NCBI RefSeq assembly: GCF_021117275.1
Contig: NZ_CP088246.1
Coordinates: 266,353-330,352, forward strand
DNA length: 64,000 nt
From: Metabacillus sp. B2-18
GTDB lineage: Bacteria; Bacillota; Bacilli; Bacillales; Bacillaceae
Direction: 5' to 3'
Positions 18,096-25,972 of this stretch are shown in pieces. Positions within the stretch are counted from its first letter, which is position 1, and each line of letters starts with the position of its first letter. The notes below the pieces were generated by a model. The model did not search any database and was not told the DNA's origin. It saw only the letters and a list, made by a program, of their open reading frames with translations. A program made the position numbers and the translations under genes.

Positions 18096-18214
18096 AGTTA
18101 TTGTGGTTAAAGGTAAACTTTGTGAAGGCATTACTTAATCTACGAGTACGTCTCTTAAAGAGGTTCGCTTGTTCTTTTTGTACTAACGGGATGTTAGTTT
18201 CATAGTCCATGGTT

Positions 18215-18262
18215 ATGATCTACAACAATACAACGATCAAAGCGCTTATCTTGAATATAAAG
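18215..18262 (+). repeat. Dispersed repeat, copy 3, with hairpin
   Basis: ATGATCTACAACAATACAAC then GATCAAAGCGC is a copy with a short insertion. The final AAGCGCTTATCTT pairs with AAAGATAGGCGCTT to form a hairpin (18240-18268), probably ending the 17298 transcript. Confidence 0.5.
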
Positions 18263-18355
18263 ATAGGCGCTTATATCAGTTGAAGATTATATATTTTCAA
18301 TATAGGTTAAAAAAATATCGTGTTTTGGCACGAAGTGAAAGGGAAACTATACTAG

Positions 18356-18850
18356 CTATTCAGCAGTAAAAGTAAAAGTTTCTTTTAAAGGTCTTCCATG
18401 TTTATCTTGAGTCCAGACTATCTCCACTTCTAATTCAGTTGCTATTTCAGCCATAAGGAAATTAGCACCATGATAAGAGTCTCCGTTGTTCATTTGTTTT
18501 GCTAAAGATTTGGCCATTTCATAGTGGTTTTCATTACACTCTTGTCCATCAGGACAACCAAAAAGCGAGTACTTTGTTTTAGTATTAGGTTCATTTCTAA
18601 ACATATTAACCTCAACAGAATATACATCTTTACCTATGTTATTAACATCTATAGAGTAAGTATGAAATTTCCCTTTTACAGGTTTTGCTAGATTTTTTCC
18701 TTTTTCAGCTTCACCTATCTGTACTGACCACTGTTTAGAAGATTGTTTAACTGGTAATTCATCAAAGGTTAGGGCTTTTGCCTCCAAGGATGTTGCCGCA
18801 ACCAATAAAAGTAAAAAGGTACATATTGAAATTGAAAATTTTCTAATCAT
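18356..18850 (-). CDS. Secreted protein, unknown
   Basis: The 164-aa protein has a clear Sec signal (MIRKFSISICTFLLLLVAAT, cleavage after AKA). The mature part is about 138 aa, predicted beta-rich, with two Cys (CPDGQEC). It carries no known motif. ATG at 18850 follows GGAGGGAAATA. It is convergent with the gene at 17298 and likely monocistronic. Confidence 0.75.
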   Translation of the reverse strand: MIRKFSISICTFLLLLVAATSLEAKALTFDELPVKQSSKQWSVQIGEAEKGKNLAKPVKGKFHTYSIDVNNIGKDVYSVEVNMFRNEPNTKTKYSLFGCPDGQECNENHYEMAKSLAKQMNNGDSYHGANFLMAEIATELEVEIVWTQDKHGRPLKETFTFTAE

Positions 18851-18989
18851 TATTTCCCTCCTTCTATCAGATATAGCCTTAATTTCTCCAAAATTGAATA
18901 TATTAACGAAAGAACATCCTGTAAAATAATGTAAGTTTGATAATTATATGTAGAATCTTAATCTTTTGAGATGTTAATGATTATTGACA

Positions 18990-19012
18990 TTGATCTTCAG
19001 CAATAAAAGCGC
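18990..19012 (+). repeat. Dispersed 23-bp repeat, copy 4
   Basis: TTGATCTTCAGCAATAAAAG then CGC. Confidence 0.6.
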
Positions 19013-19039
19013 TTTAGTTGAACAAAACAATAAACCGAA

Positions 19040-19069
19040 AGCTTGAATTTCATTATTCAAGCTATTTTG
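19040..19069. terminator. Hairpin after repeat copy 4
   Basis: AGCTTGAAT / ATTCAAGCT with a 6-base loop, followed by ATTTTG. A terminator-like structure with no gene directly upstream on the plus strand. Confidence 0.45.
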
Positions 19070-19260
19070 TATGCTATTAATAATTTTATTTATGGTGTTG
19101 AACTAATTTGTTTATGTACAATCTGTTTTTTGGATTTTCTCAGCAGTATCGGAACGACTAAATTAAATAGCTCGTACTTTTAAATTTATAAAAAATTTAC
19201 ATTTATTTAAATTACAGTTAATGGTAAATTTGTAATAACAATTTTAAGATGAGGGTTTAT

Positions 19261-19614
19261 ATGAAAAAAGCATTGTTGTTATTCTTTGTTTCTACACTAA
19301 TGGTTGGTTGTGCATATTTTTCAAATGCTGACCCAGAGCCTTTACATCCGTTGTTTTCAAATAATAAAACTAAATATTCTTTATTAGTTGTTGATGAGGC
19401 TGGAGAATATGAAATAGGGAACGAATGGTTGGATGAAAATAAAATCTATAATGTTCAAACTGTTCATGGAAGAAATTCCGTAGAAGAGATTAATAATCAA
19501 TACAAATTCATTGAATTAGAAAGATCTCCAGCTTTCGTAGTTTTTGACACAAAAGATATAGTATTTAAAACATACAGTGAAAAAGAATTAATTGAATTTC
19601 TCCAAAATAATTGA
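19261..19614 (+). CDS. Small lipoprotein, unknown
   Basis: The 117-aa product starts at ATG 19261 (after GAGGG) with a lipoprotein signal (MKKALLLFFVSTLMVGC, lipobox VGC at Cys17). The mature part ends in VVFDTKDIVFKTYSEKELIE, resembling a thioredoxin-fold or redox-adjacent tail (FVVFDTK then a strand and a helix), but no CxxC is present. No family is assigned. It is probably monocistronic. Confidence 0.7.
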   Translation: MKKALLLFFVSTLMVGCAYFSNADPEPLHPLFSNNKTKYSLLVVDEAGEYEIGNEWLDENKIYNVQTVHGRNSVEEINNQYKFIELERSPAFVVFDTKDIVFKTYSEKELIEFLQNN

Positions 19615-19729
19615 CCAGGATGTTACTATGCCTATGACTCCTTTTATTAAACAATAAAGGACGCATTAGTGAATAGAACCCTTTGCATAATATATGTTGG
19701 AAACTGAGGGAGAAACTACACCATATAAG

Positions 19730-19825
19730 CTACTTTTTATTATTTTTATTTGTTTTAATTGCCGCGACAATAACAATTAAAATAATTATTCCTACCCAAG
19801 TTAAAACTTGAACAACGAAATCCAC
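19730..19825 (-). CDS. 31-aa single-span membrane peptide
   Basis: The minus-strand GTG at 19825 follows AAAGGTG and encodes MDFVVQVLTWVGIIILIVIV then AAIKTNKNNKK. It has a hydrophobic segment and a positive C-terminus. This layout is that of small membrane peptides, including type I toxins, but no antisense RNA is evident. It could also be a membrane regulator. Confidence 0.4.
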   Translation of the reverse strand: MDFVVQVLTWVGIIILIVIVAAIKTNKNNKK

Positions 19826-20044
19826 ATTACCACACCTTTCTATTGTTAATGAAGGTTAACAAATATTGTAACTACGATCAACAATTAAAGAGAATGAACA
19901 GTTATGTAAGAGGTCATATGATTTAATAATTTTGTAGTTTTATTAATAGAAATATTCAATAATATAAAGTACCCTTCTTAAATAAGGATTGTTAAATCAA
20001 AGGGCACATTTCTAAAGCAAGAGAAATAGATTGGAGAGGATTAG

Positions 20045-20572
20045 ATGAATACGAAATTCATACTTTTCTTATTTCTCGCTTTGTCTATTTTATCGGCCTG
20101 TAATAATGATAAAGATGAAGTTAAGGATAGCCAAATATATGAGGGCAAGAGATTGACTATCGGTGTCATTGGTAAAACACCGATAGTACGTGAAAAAAAC
20201 ATCATTTTTAAAAATATTGAATTAAAGGATTTAAGTTCAGGAAATCTATCTCCAGAATATAATGCAATCTTTATTATGAAGGAACATTTATCTAAAGCAG
20301 CTAAAGCTCCTTATGCTAAAATATACAAAAATTCTGGTATACCATTTTTCTTTATTGAAACGAAAAAATCTTATCTACCTTTTGTAAATGAGGACATGGA
20401 CTATGAAGACTTCCCTGATTCAAAATCAGGAGATTATGCGGCTGGATTTTACCAAGGTGATGATAATGGAACATATTGGGGTTACGGACTTTACAATAAT
20501 ACAGTTAATGATATAAACATTTTGGATGTTTATTCAAGAATTTTTAATACTATTGAAAATGTTGATAATTGA
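20045..20572 (+). CDS. Lipoprotein, unknown
   Basis: The 175-aa product has a lipoprotein signal (MNTKFILFLFLALSILSACN, lipobox SAC at Cys19) after TTGGAGAGGA. The mature domain begins RLTIGVIGKTPIVREKNIIF, with alternating strands and helices, and ends WGYGLYNNTVNDINILDVYS. No named family is recognised. A dispersed repeat copy and a hairpin follow it. Confidence 0.72.
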   Translation: MNTKFILFLFLALSILSACNNDKDEVKDSQIYEGKRLTIGVIGKTPIVREKNIIFKNIELKDLSSGNLSPEYNAIFIMKEHLSKAAKAPYAKIYKNSGIPFFFIETKKSYLPFVNEDMDYEDFPDSKSGDYAAGFYQGDDNGTYWGYGLYNNTVNDINILDVYSRIFNTIENVDN

Positions 20573-20613
20573 ATGGAAAACAATTAAATGACCAAGCTTC
20601 TTTTTCATTTATT

Positions 20614-20634
20614 ACTATTCAACAATAGAAGCGC
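20614..20634 (+). repeat. Dispersed repeat, copy 5
   Basis: ACTATTCAACAATAGAAGCG CG is a shortened copy downstream of the lipoprotein gene. Confidence 0.5.
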
Positions 20635-20701
20635 GATTGTTGAGGATTGCAGACAGAAAATGATCAAATATTTTTATGAAAATTGTATAGTGCTTCATAG
20701 T

Positions 20702-20746
20702 GAATGGACCCGTTTTGATCAATCTTTTTTTCAAAACAGGTTCATT
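20702..20746 (+). terminator. Terminator-like hairpin with a conserved loop
   Basis: GAATGGACCCGTTTTG pairs imperfectly with CAAAACAGGTTCATT. The loop ATCAATCTTTTTTT matches the loop of the terminator at 24401, although the outer stems differ. Confidence 0.55.
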
Positions 20747-20914
20747 TAATTTGACGTAAAATGTGGATTTTCAGGGTGTTAATGATCAAATTTTATTTTA
20801 AAGCTACATCATCTTTTCCTACAAAGTAATACTTTTTATTAAATTCACAAATTTCGCTTTCACCTTCAGCAAAATCATTGTGACCGTCAAGTAGAATGAC
20901 ACAATTTTTGCTCA

Positions 20915-21679
20915 TTAATTTGAAACACTTTGTTCCCCAAATATGGTAGAACGATGCTTCATACGATAACTATCTTCATTTAAATGAATAATCTCTACTC
21001 GATGCAGAATTCTATCTAGAATAGCTGTTGTTATAGCTTGATCTCCTAATAATTCTCCCCATTCTTTTGGAGCCTTGTTAGAAGTTAGAATAATGGACGA
21101 TTGGTTATATAAATCGTTTATTAAATGGAAAAACATATTTGCTTCTTGTTGATCCATTGCCATGAACATCAAGTCATCTATGATAACTAAATCTGCTTCT
21201 CTAATTCTCTTCATTCTTGCTTTAGATTTGCGCGTGAATTCTTCCGTTTTCAGATTATGAACTAGGTCTCCCATTGAAGTAAAAATAGCTTTGTATCCTT
21301 GGTTTATTGCCTCTATACCTAGCCCGACCGCCAGGTGCGTTTTGCCTACACCAGGCGGTCCTAGTAATATTAAATTGTATAACTGTTCAACCCAAGTTAA
21401 GTCTCTTAATCTATTTAATTGTTTATTACTTAAAGACTTCTGTTCTTTCAAATTGAATTCCTCGAGTGTTTTACTAAAAGGAAAGGTAGCCCACTTTAAG
21501 CGATTATTTAATTGCTTTTCCTCTCTTCGAGCTTGCTCATAGGTTGTTACATCTAATAAAAATTGAGTGAATGATTGGTCCTTTTGCTCAGCTTCTCTGA
21601 TCAAATGGGGTAGGTGTTTGGCAGTTTCAACGAGTCTTAATGCTTTCATTATGTCTTGTATTTGTTGAAGTTGACTCAT
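20915..21679 (-). CDS. istB: IS21 helper ATPase IstB
   Basis: The 254-aa AAA+ protein has Walker A GPPGVGKTHLAVGLG and Walker B LVIIDDLMFM. IstB regulates target selection and stimulates the IstA transposase. The start overlaps the IstA stop region: one base separates the two genes, as usual in this family. Confidence 0.93.
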   Translation of the reverse strand: MSQLQQIQDIMKALRLVETAKHLPHLIREAEQKDQSFTQFLLDVTTYEQARREEKQLNNRLKWATFPFSKTLEEFNLKEQKSLSNKQLNRLRDLTWVEQLYNLILLGPPGVGKTHLAVGLGIEAINQGYKAIFTSMGDLVHNLKTEEFTRKSKARMKRIREADLVIIDDLMFMAMDQQEANMFFHLINDLYNQSSIILTSNKAPKEWGELLGDQAITTAILDRILHRVEIIHLNEDSYRMKHRSTIFGEQSVSN

Positions 21680-21680
21680 C

Positions 21681-23243
21681 TTATTTTACCTCCATTAACA
21701 CCGTGTAAGAATCTACTTTTCTTTTGTGTGCATCTGTTTCTAAAACCCATTCAGACAGCTTGTTCAAAGGTTTGATTTCTATTTTGTTTTCTATAACTGT
21801 TTCATTTATCTGGCGTTGACGTTTCACATATGCAACGATATCGCTAAAATCTGTTGCACTAAATAGTTTCCTTTTTACGCACTCTGCTAACGCCTTGGTT
21901 AGTACTTCGCTATTGCTTTCTTTTGCTTCACGCAAGATAATTTGCAGTTGGTCTTTAATGTAACGAGGATTTTTCTCTCTAACCTTCTCTAAATATTGAT
22001 AGGCTCGTTCTTTATCTTCAAATTCCTCGGCCACTGTGCTAATATATGCTTCGACTCCTTTTGTACGGTCTCTACTATGTTTTCTATCTTTTACTAATTG
22101 GCCTTTGCCATTTGGAATCATATGTTTTGCAATGATTTCGCCAGTATCAGGGATATAAATAATCAGTTCTTTATTCTCCGTTTCCTTGATACATACTTTA
22201 TCCAATTTGTTGTATGTGCCAAGTGGAAGAGAGTACCGATTTGAACCGAAACGAATTGTATTGTCCTTATGGACACACCTTGCTATACTTGTATCATAGT
22301 TATTTTGAATATCTATTTTTTTGGAGACCGGCTTTAAGTGTTGCTTTTCGAGGAGAAACACTTCAAACGGTCTTTTTTTTGTTGTGTTGTGTACCTTAAA
22401 GTTCCCAGTTCTGTTTAGCCATTCCCAACCTTGTTCGTTCCAGGAATCAATGTTATGGAATACTCTATGTTTGGCAAAGTTTTGTTTTATGAATCCTACA
22501 ACATTTTCTATTCTTCCTTTACTTTCTGGGTCAGCTTTGCGACAAACACGAAGGTTCAAACCCCTAGATTCCCTATAATTTTGAAACTCTTTTGTTAAAA
22601 TTAAATCTCCACCATTTTCACTAACTACAATTAAACTATCTTGATCATACACAATCTCATTGGTCATTCCACCGTACCACTTGAATGCATTCTCATGCGC
22701 TCTAATTACATCCTGTGTTGTAAAAGGTCTATCCAACCACTCTTTATATTTTTGTCTAGAGTGGGAGAGGACAAAGGCTATAAAGGTTAGCTTAATCTCC
22801 TTATTATCAGCTGTCTGTTGCCTTGTATGTCCGAAGTCTACCTGCATTTGTTCGCCCATCGGGGGATCGGGGATTGCCTCATACATTCGAGGAGACGTTT
22901 CTTTTTTTATCTGGTATTCTTCTCTAAGATCCTTTACATAACTTCTAACTGTACTCTCCCCAATATTTATATCTTCATATTTCTCCAGAAGCCAATCATA
23001 CACTTGTGCAGCTGACATATCCGGATGCATCCTCAACCAAGATAGTATCAGCTCTTTATTGGGATCTAGTATTCTCTTTTTATTCTTAAGAGATTCTACC
23101 CAATCAGCCATCTCCGAAGGTGATTTCTTCAAATGTCTGTAAACTGTTGACCTTGAAATCCCTAACTTTTCAGCTATTTTAGTTTGACTAAATCCTTGTT
23201 TTAATAATTGTCTTATTTCCATGTACATTTCCCACTTATCCAC
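21681..23243 (-). CDS. istA: IS21 transposase IstA
   Basis: The 520-aa protein has an N-terminal HTH (FSQTKIAEKLGISRSTVYRH), a second HTH (MSAAQVYDWLLEKY), and a DDE core beginning MQVDFGHTRQQTAD with YDQDSLIVV and a Glu in ESKGRIENVVGF. Length and order are normal. It shares little with the IstA at 51204, so the two IS21 elements are different species. Confidence 0.93.
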   Translation of the reverse strand: MDKWEMYMEIRQLLKQGFSQTKIAEKLGISRSTVYRHLKKSPSEMADWVESLKNKKRILDPNKELILSWLRMHPDMSAAQVYDWLLEKYEDINIGESTVRSYVKDLREEYQIKKETSPRMYEAIPDPPMGEQMQVDFGHTRQQTADNKEIKLTFIAFVLSHSRQKYKEWLDRPFTTQDVIRAHENAFKWYGGMTNEIVYDQDSLIVVSENGGDLILTKEFQNYRESRGLNLRVCRKADPESKGRIENVVGFIKQNFAKHRVFHNIDSWNEQGWEWLNRTGNFKVHNTTKKRPFEVFLLEKQHLKPVSKKIDIQNNYDTSIARCVHKDNTIRFGSNRYSLPLGTYNKLDKVCIKETENKELIIYIPDTGEIIAKHMIPNGKGQLVKDRKHSRDRTKGVEAYISTVAEEFEDKERAYQYLEKVREKNPRYIKDQLQIILREAKESNSEVLTKALAECVKRKLFSATDFSDIVAYVKRQRQINETVIENKIEIKPLNKLSEWVLETDAHKRKVDSYTVLMEVK

Positions 23244-23370
23244 CTTTTCTGACCCCCACTGTAAGTAATGAAACTATTATTCATTTTACAGGGGAGGAGT
23301 AATATTCATTGCTGGTATATTTGGGTAAATAAGTGTTTCATCAAATCAAGCAAAACTTGTATACTTTATT

Positions 23371-23493
23371 CTAGCAGTCACAATCATCTGCCTCCGTAAA
23401 GAAAACGACAGCATCTTCTAGTAGTTCCGTGTTATAAATAATTACATATAAATTTTCCATACTAATTTCTTCTTCAAATACTAAAACATCCAT
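23371..23493 (-). CDS. 40-aa acidic peptide ending in Cys-Asp-Cys
   Basis: The minus-strand ATG at 23493 follows GGAGGAATCAAT and encodes MDVLVFEEEISMENLYVIIY, then an acidic stretch ending EADDCDC. The gene is preceded by a consensus promoter (23614-23642) and a leader hairpin (23528-23575). A dedicated promoter and leader for so small a gene make it likely to be real. No family is recognised; the terminal Cys pair could be a metal or redox site. Confidence 0.55.
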   Translation of the reverse strand: MDVLVFEEEISMENLYVIIYNTELLEDAVVFFTEADDCDC

Positions 23494-23527
23494 ATTGATT
23501 CCTCCATTACAATAATTAACACAAAAA

Positions 23528-23575
23528 AGCACCGTTGAAAAAGGGCATACCTATAGCCTCTTTCCCAACGGTGCT
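23528..23575 (-). promoter_or_regulatory. Leader terminator hairpin (leader C)
   Basis: On the minus strand AGCACCGTTG pairs with CAACGGTGCT and is followed by TTTTTT, 32 bp before the start codon at 23493 and after the promoter at 23614-23642. The inner part (AAAGAGG / CCTTTTT) extends the stem. CGGAA immediately precedes the stem, as in the leaders at 41231 and 56971. This looks like conditional termination. Confidence 0.65.
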
Positions 23576-23613
23576 TCCGTGGATTATTGTGTGTTTTTTA
23601 GTTTTATAGATTG

Positions 23614-23642
23614 ATTATACCTACATATTTCTAAAAGTACAA
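23614..23642 (-). promoter_or_regulatory. Sigma-A type promoter
   Basis: Minus strand: TTGTAC, 17-bp spacer, TATAAT. It drives leader C and the 40-aa gene. Confidence 0.7.
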
Positions 23643-23699
23643 GCAAAAAAATGGCGAGAAATAACACGTTTATTGTGGTTTTAAAAAGTTCGTCCTTAT

Positions 23700-23737
23700 G
23701 GTGTAGCTTCAGGAAAATGCGGATTTACAAATATAAG
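23700..23737 (+). repeat. Lone Tn1546-type terminal inverted repeat
   Basis: The 38 bp starting GGTGTAGCTTCAGGAAAATG match the left end of the Tn1546-like element at 35295 at 34 of 38 positions. No transposase is next to it. It is probably the surviving end of an older Tn1546-like transposon, possibly the one that brought in the spoVA operon. Confidence 0.7.
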
Positions 23738-23804
23738 TAATGTACAGATACAAGCTATGCTACTCTTGTTACGCTAGGAAAATAGATTGTTTACAACGAT
23801 ACAC

Positions 23805-23858
23805 TTTACATAGTAGCCAAAACCCATTAAAATTTATATTCATGATAGCCAAAACCCA
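23805..23858 (+). promoter_or_regulatory. Promoter with direct-repeat operator
   Basis: TTTACA, 17-bp spacer and TAAAAT form the promoter. The 13-bp repeat TAGCCAAAACCCA occurs at 23814-23826 and 23846-23858, 32 bp apart (three helical turns). One copy lies in the spacer and one just past the start site. The arrangement suits autorepression by the possible ribbon-helix-helix protein encoded at 23880. Confidence 0.55.
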
Positions 23859-23879
23859 CAATATTAAGGAGGTATTATA

Positions 23880-24365
23880 ATGCCAAGAGTTTATTTGACA
23901 TTAGAACAGGAATTGTTTAGACGCATCGAAGAAGATGCAAATAAAAATAATATTACTATGAATTTGCTCATGCAAAATATATTCGAAAGAGTTTATTTGG
24001 GTGGTTTAAATTACAGTGATATTGTTGAAAAGATAGGGTCAGATACAGTAGGATTCGATTATACTGCTGCACTAAATGAACTTATTAAAGAAACAAATGA
24101 AAGAGATGACGGAGAATTTACACTTGTGATGTTAGATTCATTCTCCAAACAATGTATCTCTACAGTTGAAAAGGGCTACTTACAACCGTCCACTTTAAGA
24201 GCGAAACTTGGTAAACTTTATAATTCAGTTGTCGAAAAAGATAAGAATAAAGCTAATAAGGATAAAGTTCTTCCAGGTGTTGAAAGGGCTAGAAATGATA
24301 ATGGAGATTTGAAATTTATATCTAGAACTGCTGTTTATGTTAAGAATTCTATAAAACAAAAGTAG
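23880..24365 (+). CDS. Possible ribbon-helix-helix DNA-binding protein
   Basis: The 161-aa protein starts after AAGGAGG. Residues 1-35 (MPRVYLTLEQELFRRIEEDA, then helix NNITMNLLMQNIF) fit a strand-helix-helix fold like CopG or ParD. The rest (residues 45-161) is helical and charged and is not recognised. It could be a partition or copy-control regulator of a plasmid. The direct repeats in its promoter support a DNA-binding role; no partner ATPase is adjacent. Confidence 0.5.
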   Translation: MPRVYLTLEQELFRRIEEDANKNNITMNLLMQNIFERVYLGGLNYSDIVEKIGSDTVGFDYTAALNELIKETNERDDGEFTLVMLDSFSKQCISTVEKGYLQPSTLRAKLGKLYNSVVEKDKNKANKDKVLPGVERARNDNGDLKFISRTAVYVKNSIKQK

Positions 24366-24400
24366 AATGCAGTAATACTAAAACAGCCTACATTAAAACT

Positions 24401-24449
24401 AATAAAGAGCATGCTTTGATCAATCTTTGTTCAAAACATGCTCTTTATT
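24401..24449 (+). terminator. Terminator with a conserved loop
   Basis: AATAAAGAGCATGCTTTG pairs with CAAAACATGCTCTTTATT (17 of 18). The loop ATCAATCTTTGTT is nearly identical to that of the hairpin at 20702 although the stems differ. Confidence 0.75.
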
Positions 24450-24599
24450 AACTTTTATATCAAGATTATAGACTCGATTCTATCAAACCTTATTTAAAAG
24501 TAAATTATTCTTTGTGGAAGTATTAGGTACTTTTTCATACGTCTTTCGCTTTGTAGTAATATATAACTATATTAATTGAGAAAAAGTAGGTAGATATTA

Positions 24600-24848
24600 A
24601 TGGATAATATATTAATTGATATAAAAGATAGTGTATTTGAAAGCAAAGATGAAGCAAGTTTGTACGTGATAAAAGATGTGAATAAACATGGGGATGTATT
24701 TATATTCACTATACCGGAGTATTCATTTTCATGGGTTGTTAAGAGTGAAGATGATTTAGAATCATTGAAGTCTTACAGAATTCTAAATAGCGTGGAAATA
24801 AAAGAGAAATTAATTAATGAAATGAAAAAAGCAATTAAAAAACTCTAG
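24600..24848 (+). CDS. Small protein, paralogue of 56073-56326
   Basis: The 82-aa protein (MDNILIDIKDSVFESKDEAS, LYVIKDV, then SFSWVVKSEDDLESL, ending LINEMKKAIKKL) aligns over its length with the frameshifted gene at 56073 (IDIGIVFFNNDTEA, MYVIKDGE, FSWSAVSEDDV, LLNEMKKAIRTI). It is soluble and of unknown function. Two copies 31 kb apart suggest a family specific to this replicon. Confidence 0.65.
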   Translation: MDNILIDIKDSVFESKDEASLYVIKDVNKHGDVFIFTIPEYSFSWVVKSEDDLESLKSYRILNSVEIKEKLINEMKKAIKKL

Positions 24849-24942
24849 AGGTTTAACATCGGTGGATATTTCCTTTTCTGCCTCGAAACTACTAGTTACA
24901 TCATTTTAAGTTTCTAATAACATGTAATAAGAGGTGGTTTAT

Positions 24943-25749
24943 ATGATAAGCCCGATGTTACTAGAAAAGGCAATTGAGCCGATTAACGATAATACTTATT
25001 TGACAGAATTGAAACTTGATGGGATAAGGCTCATTTGGACTAAATTTAATGATAAGGTTCGTTTATATACACGTCACAATACAGAAGTTACATTTAGATT
25101 TAAAGAGCTGCATGATCTAGATATGCCAAACGGTACTATACTCGATGGTGAGCTTATCGTCCCCGGTGATGACGGTAAACCAGAATTTGAGTTAATGATG
25201 GAGAGGTTCCAATCCTCTAAAAGTAATCATTTTATTCAGTATTGTGTGTTCGATATCATTCAGTACAATGACCAGAATGTAACGTCCCTTCCTCTTTTAG
25301 AAAGAAAAGAATTACTTTCAAAAGTTGTTACACCTATAGAACATGTAGTGTTGGGGCAATTTATTCAAGGGCATGCAGTAGAGTATTTTGATTTAGTAAA
25401 AGAAAGAGATTTAGAAGGAATAGTTATTAAGAAGGCGGATAGCCCATATGAACTGAATAAGCGCAGTAAAACATGGATAAAGGTGATTAATTATCAATAT
25501 GAAAATATCTATCTCACAGCTTTAAAAAAGGGTGAGTTTGGAGTTAACTTGGCATTTGAGGATGGATCTTATGCTGGGCTAATGGAATTCATGCCAACTG
25601 ACGAAAGAAAGAAACTCTATCAAACAATGAGAAAAGTATCTGAAACTGAAAAATACATTAGGATAGAGCCAATTAAATGCCAGGTGAAATATCGAAATTT
25701 AACACGTTCAGGATTATTGCGATTTCCATCTTTTCATCAATGGTTATAA
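24943..25749 (+). CDS. ATP-dependent DNA ligase, minimal form
   Basis: The 268-aa protein has an adenylation domain with the nucleotidyl lysine in ELKLDGIRLIW (KxDG) and motifs RHNTEVT, ILDGELIVPG, FDIIQYND, DLEGIVIKKADSPY and KTWIKVINYQ. A short OB-like domain follows. It seals nicks using ATP; chromosomal Bacillus LigA uses NAD, so this is an accessory enzyme like the stand-alone ligase domain of LigD. ATG at 24943 follows AAGAGGTGG; the upstream start at 24934 is too close to that site. A phage or plasmid repair role is plausible. Confidence 0.88.
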   Translation: MISPMLLEKAIEPINDNTYLTELKLDGIRLIWTKFNDKVRLYTRHNTEVTFRFKELHDLDMPNGTILDGELIVPGDDGKPEFELMMERFQSSKSNHFIQYCVFDIIQYNDQNVTSLPLLERKELLSKVVTPIEHVVLGQFIQGHAVEYFDLVKERDLEGIVIKKADSPYELNKRSKTWIKVINYQYENIYLTALKKGEFGVNLAFEDGSYAGLMEFMPTDERKKLYQTMRKVSETEKYIRIEPIKCQVKYRNLTRSGLLRFPSFHQWL

Positions 25750-25847
25750 AAAAAGTCAGACCTATTATTTTACTAATCTCCCTTAATCTCTCTGAACTAA
25801 TTGCTTTTAAGACAGATTCTTGATAAATTTAATATATAGTTATTTTT

Positions 25848-25940
25848 TCTTGCTCTTATGAGCCTTAATTTTTGAAGCATTCAAGCCCTATGGGTGGTAT
25901 TTTTTCTTTTTGAAGGAAAAGTCTGCCTATAGGGCTTTTT
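25848..25940 (+). promoter_or_regulatory. Leader RNA with terminator (leader A)
   Basis: TTGCTC-TTAT-GAGCC, then TTTTTGAAGC, then the stem AGCCCTAT / ATAGGGCT and a T-run, 33 bp before the start at 25973. It is closely similar to leader B at 30909: both carry GCTC/GAGC, TTGAAG and AAGCCCTATGGGTGGTATTT. It controls entry into the ubiquitin-like conjugation operon. Confidence 0.7.
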
Positions 25941-25972
25941 GTATGCAAAAAACAGTTAAAAGGAGGATTTTT

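Larger units (their letters stand above)
20878..23290 (-). mobile_element. IS21-family insertion sequence, copy 1
   Basis: istA and istB lie head to tail on the minus strand and are both full length. The left edge is near ATTGTGACCG at 20878, also found as a remnant at 10761. The right edge lies upstream of istA near 23260-23290. Exact ends could not be fixed because I did not find a clean inverted repeat. Confidence 0.75.

Noticed and set aside
22214..23015. Plus-strand ORFs inside istA
   Set aside because: Antisense shadows of a full-length IS21 transposase.
25848..25940. Leader A as a T-box
   Set aside because: No T-box bulge (TGGNACC-type) or specifier loop was found and the downstream genes are not amino-acid related.
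25870..25972. Upstream ATG (25910) of the first conjugation-operon gene
   Set aside because: It lies within the leader terminator stem-loop; the TTG at 25973 has AAAAGGAGG at correct spacing.
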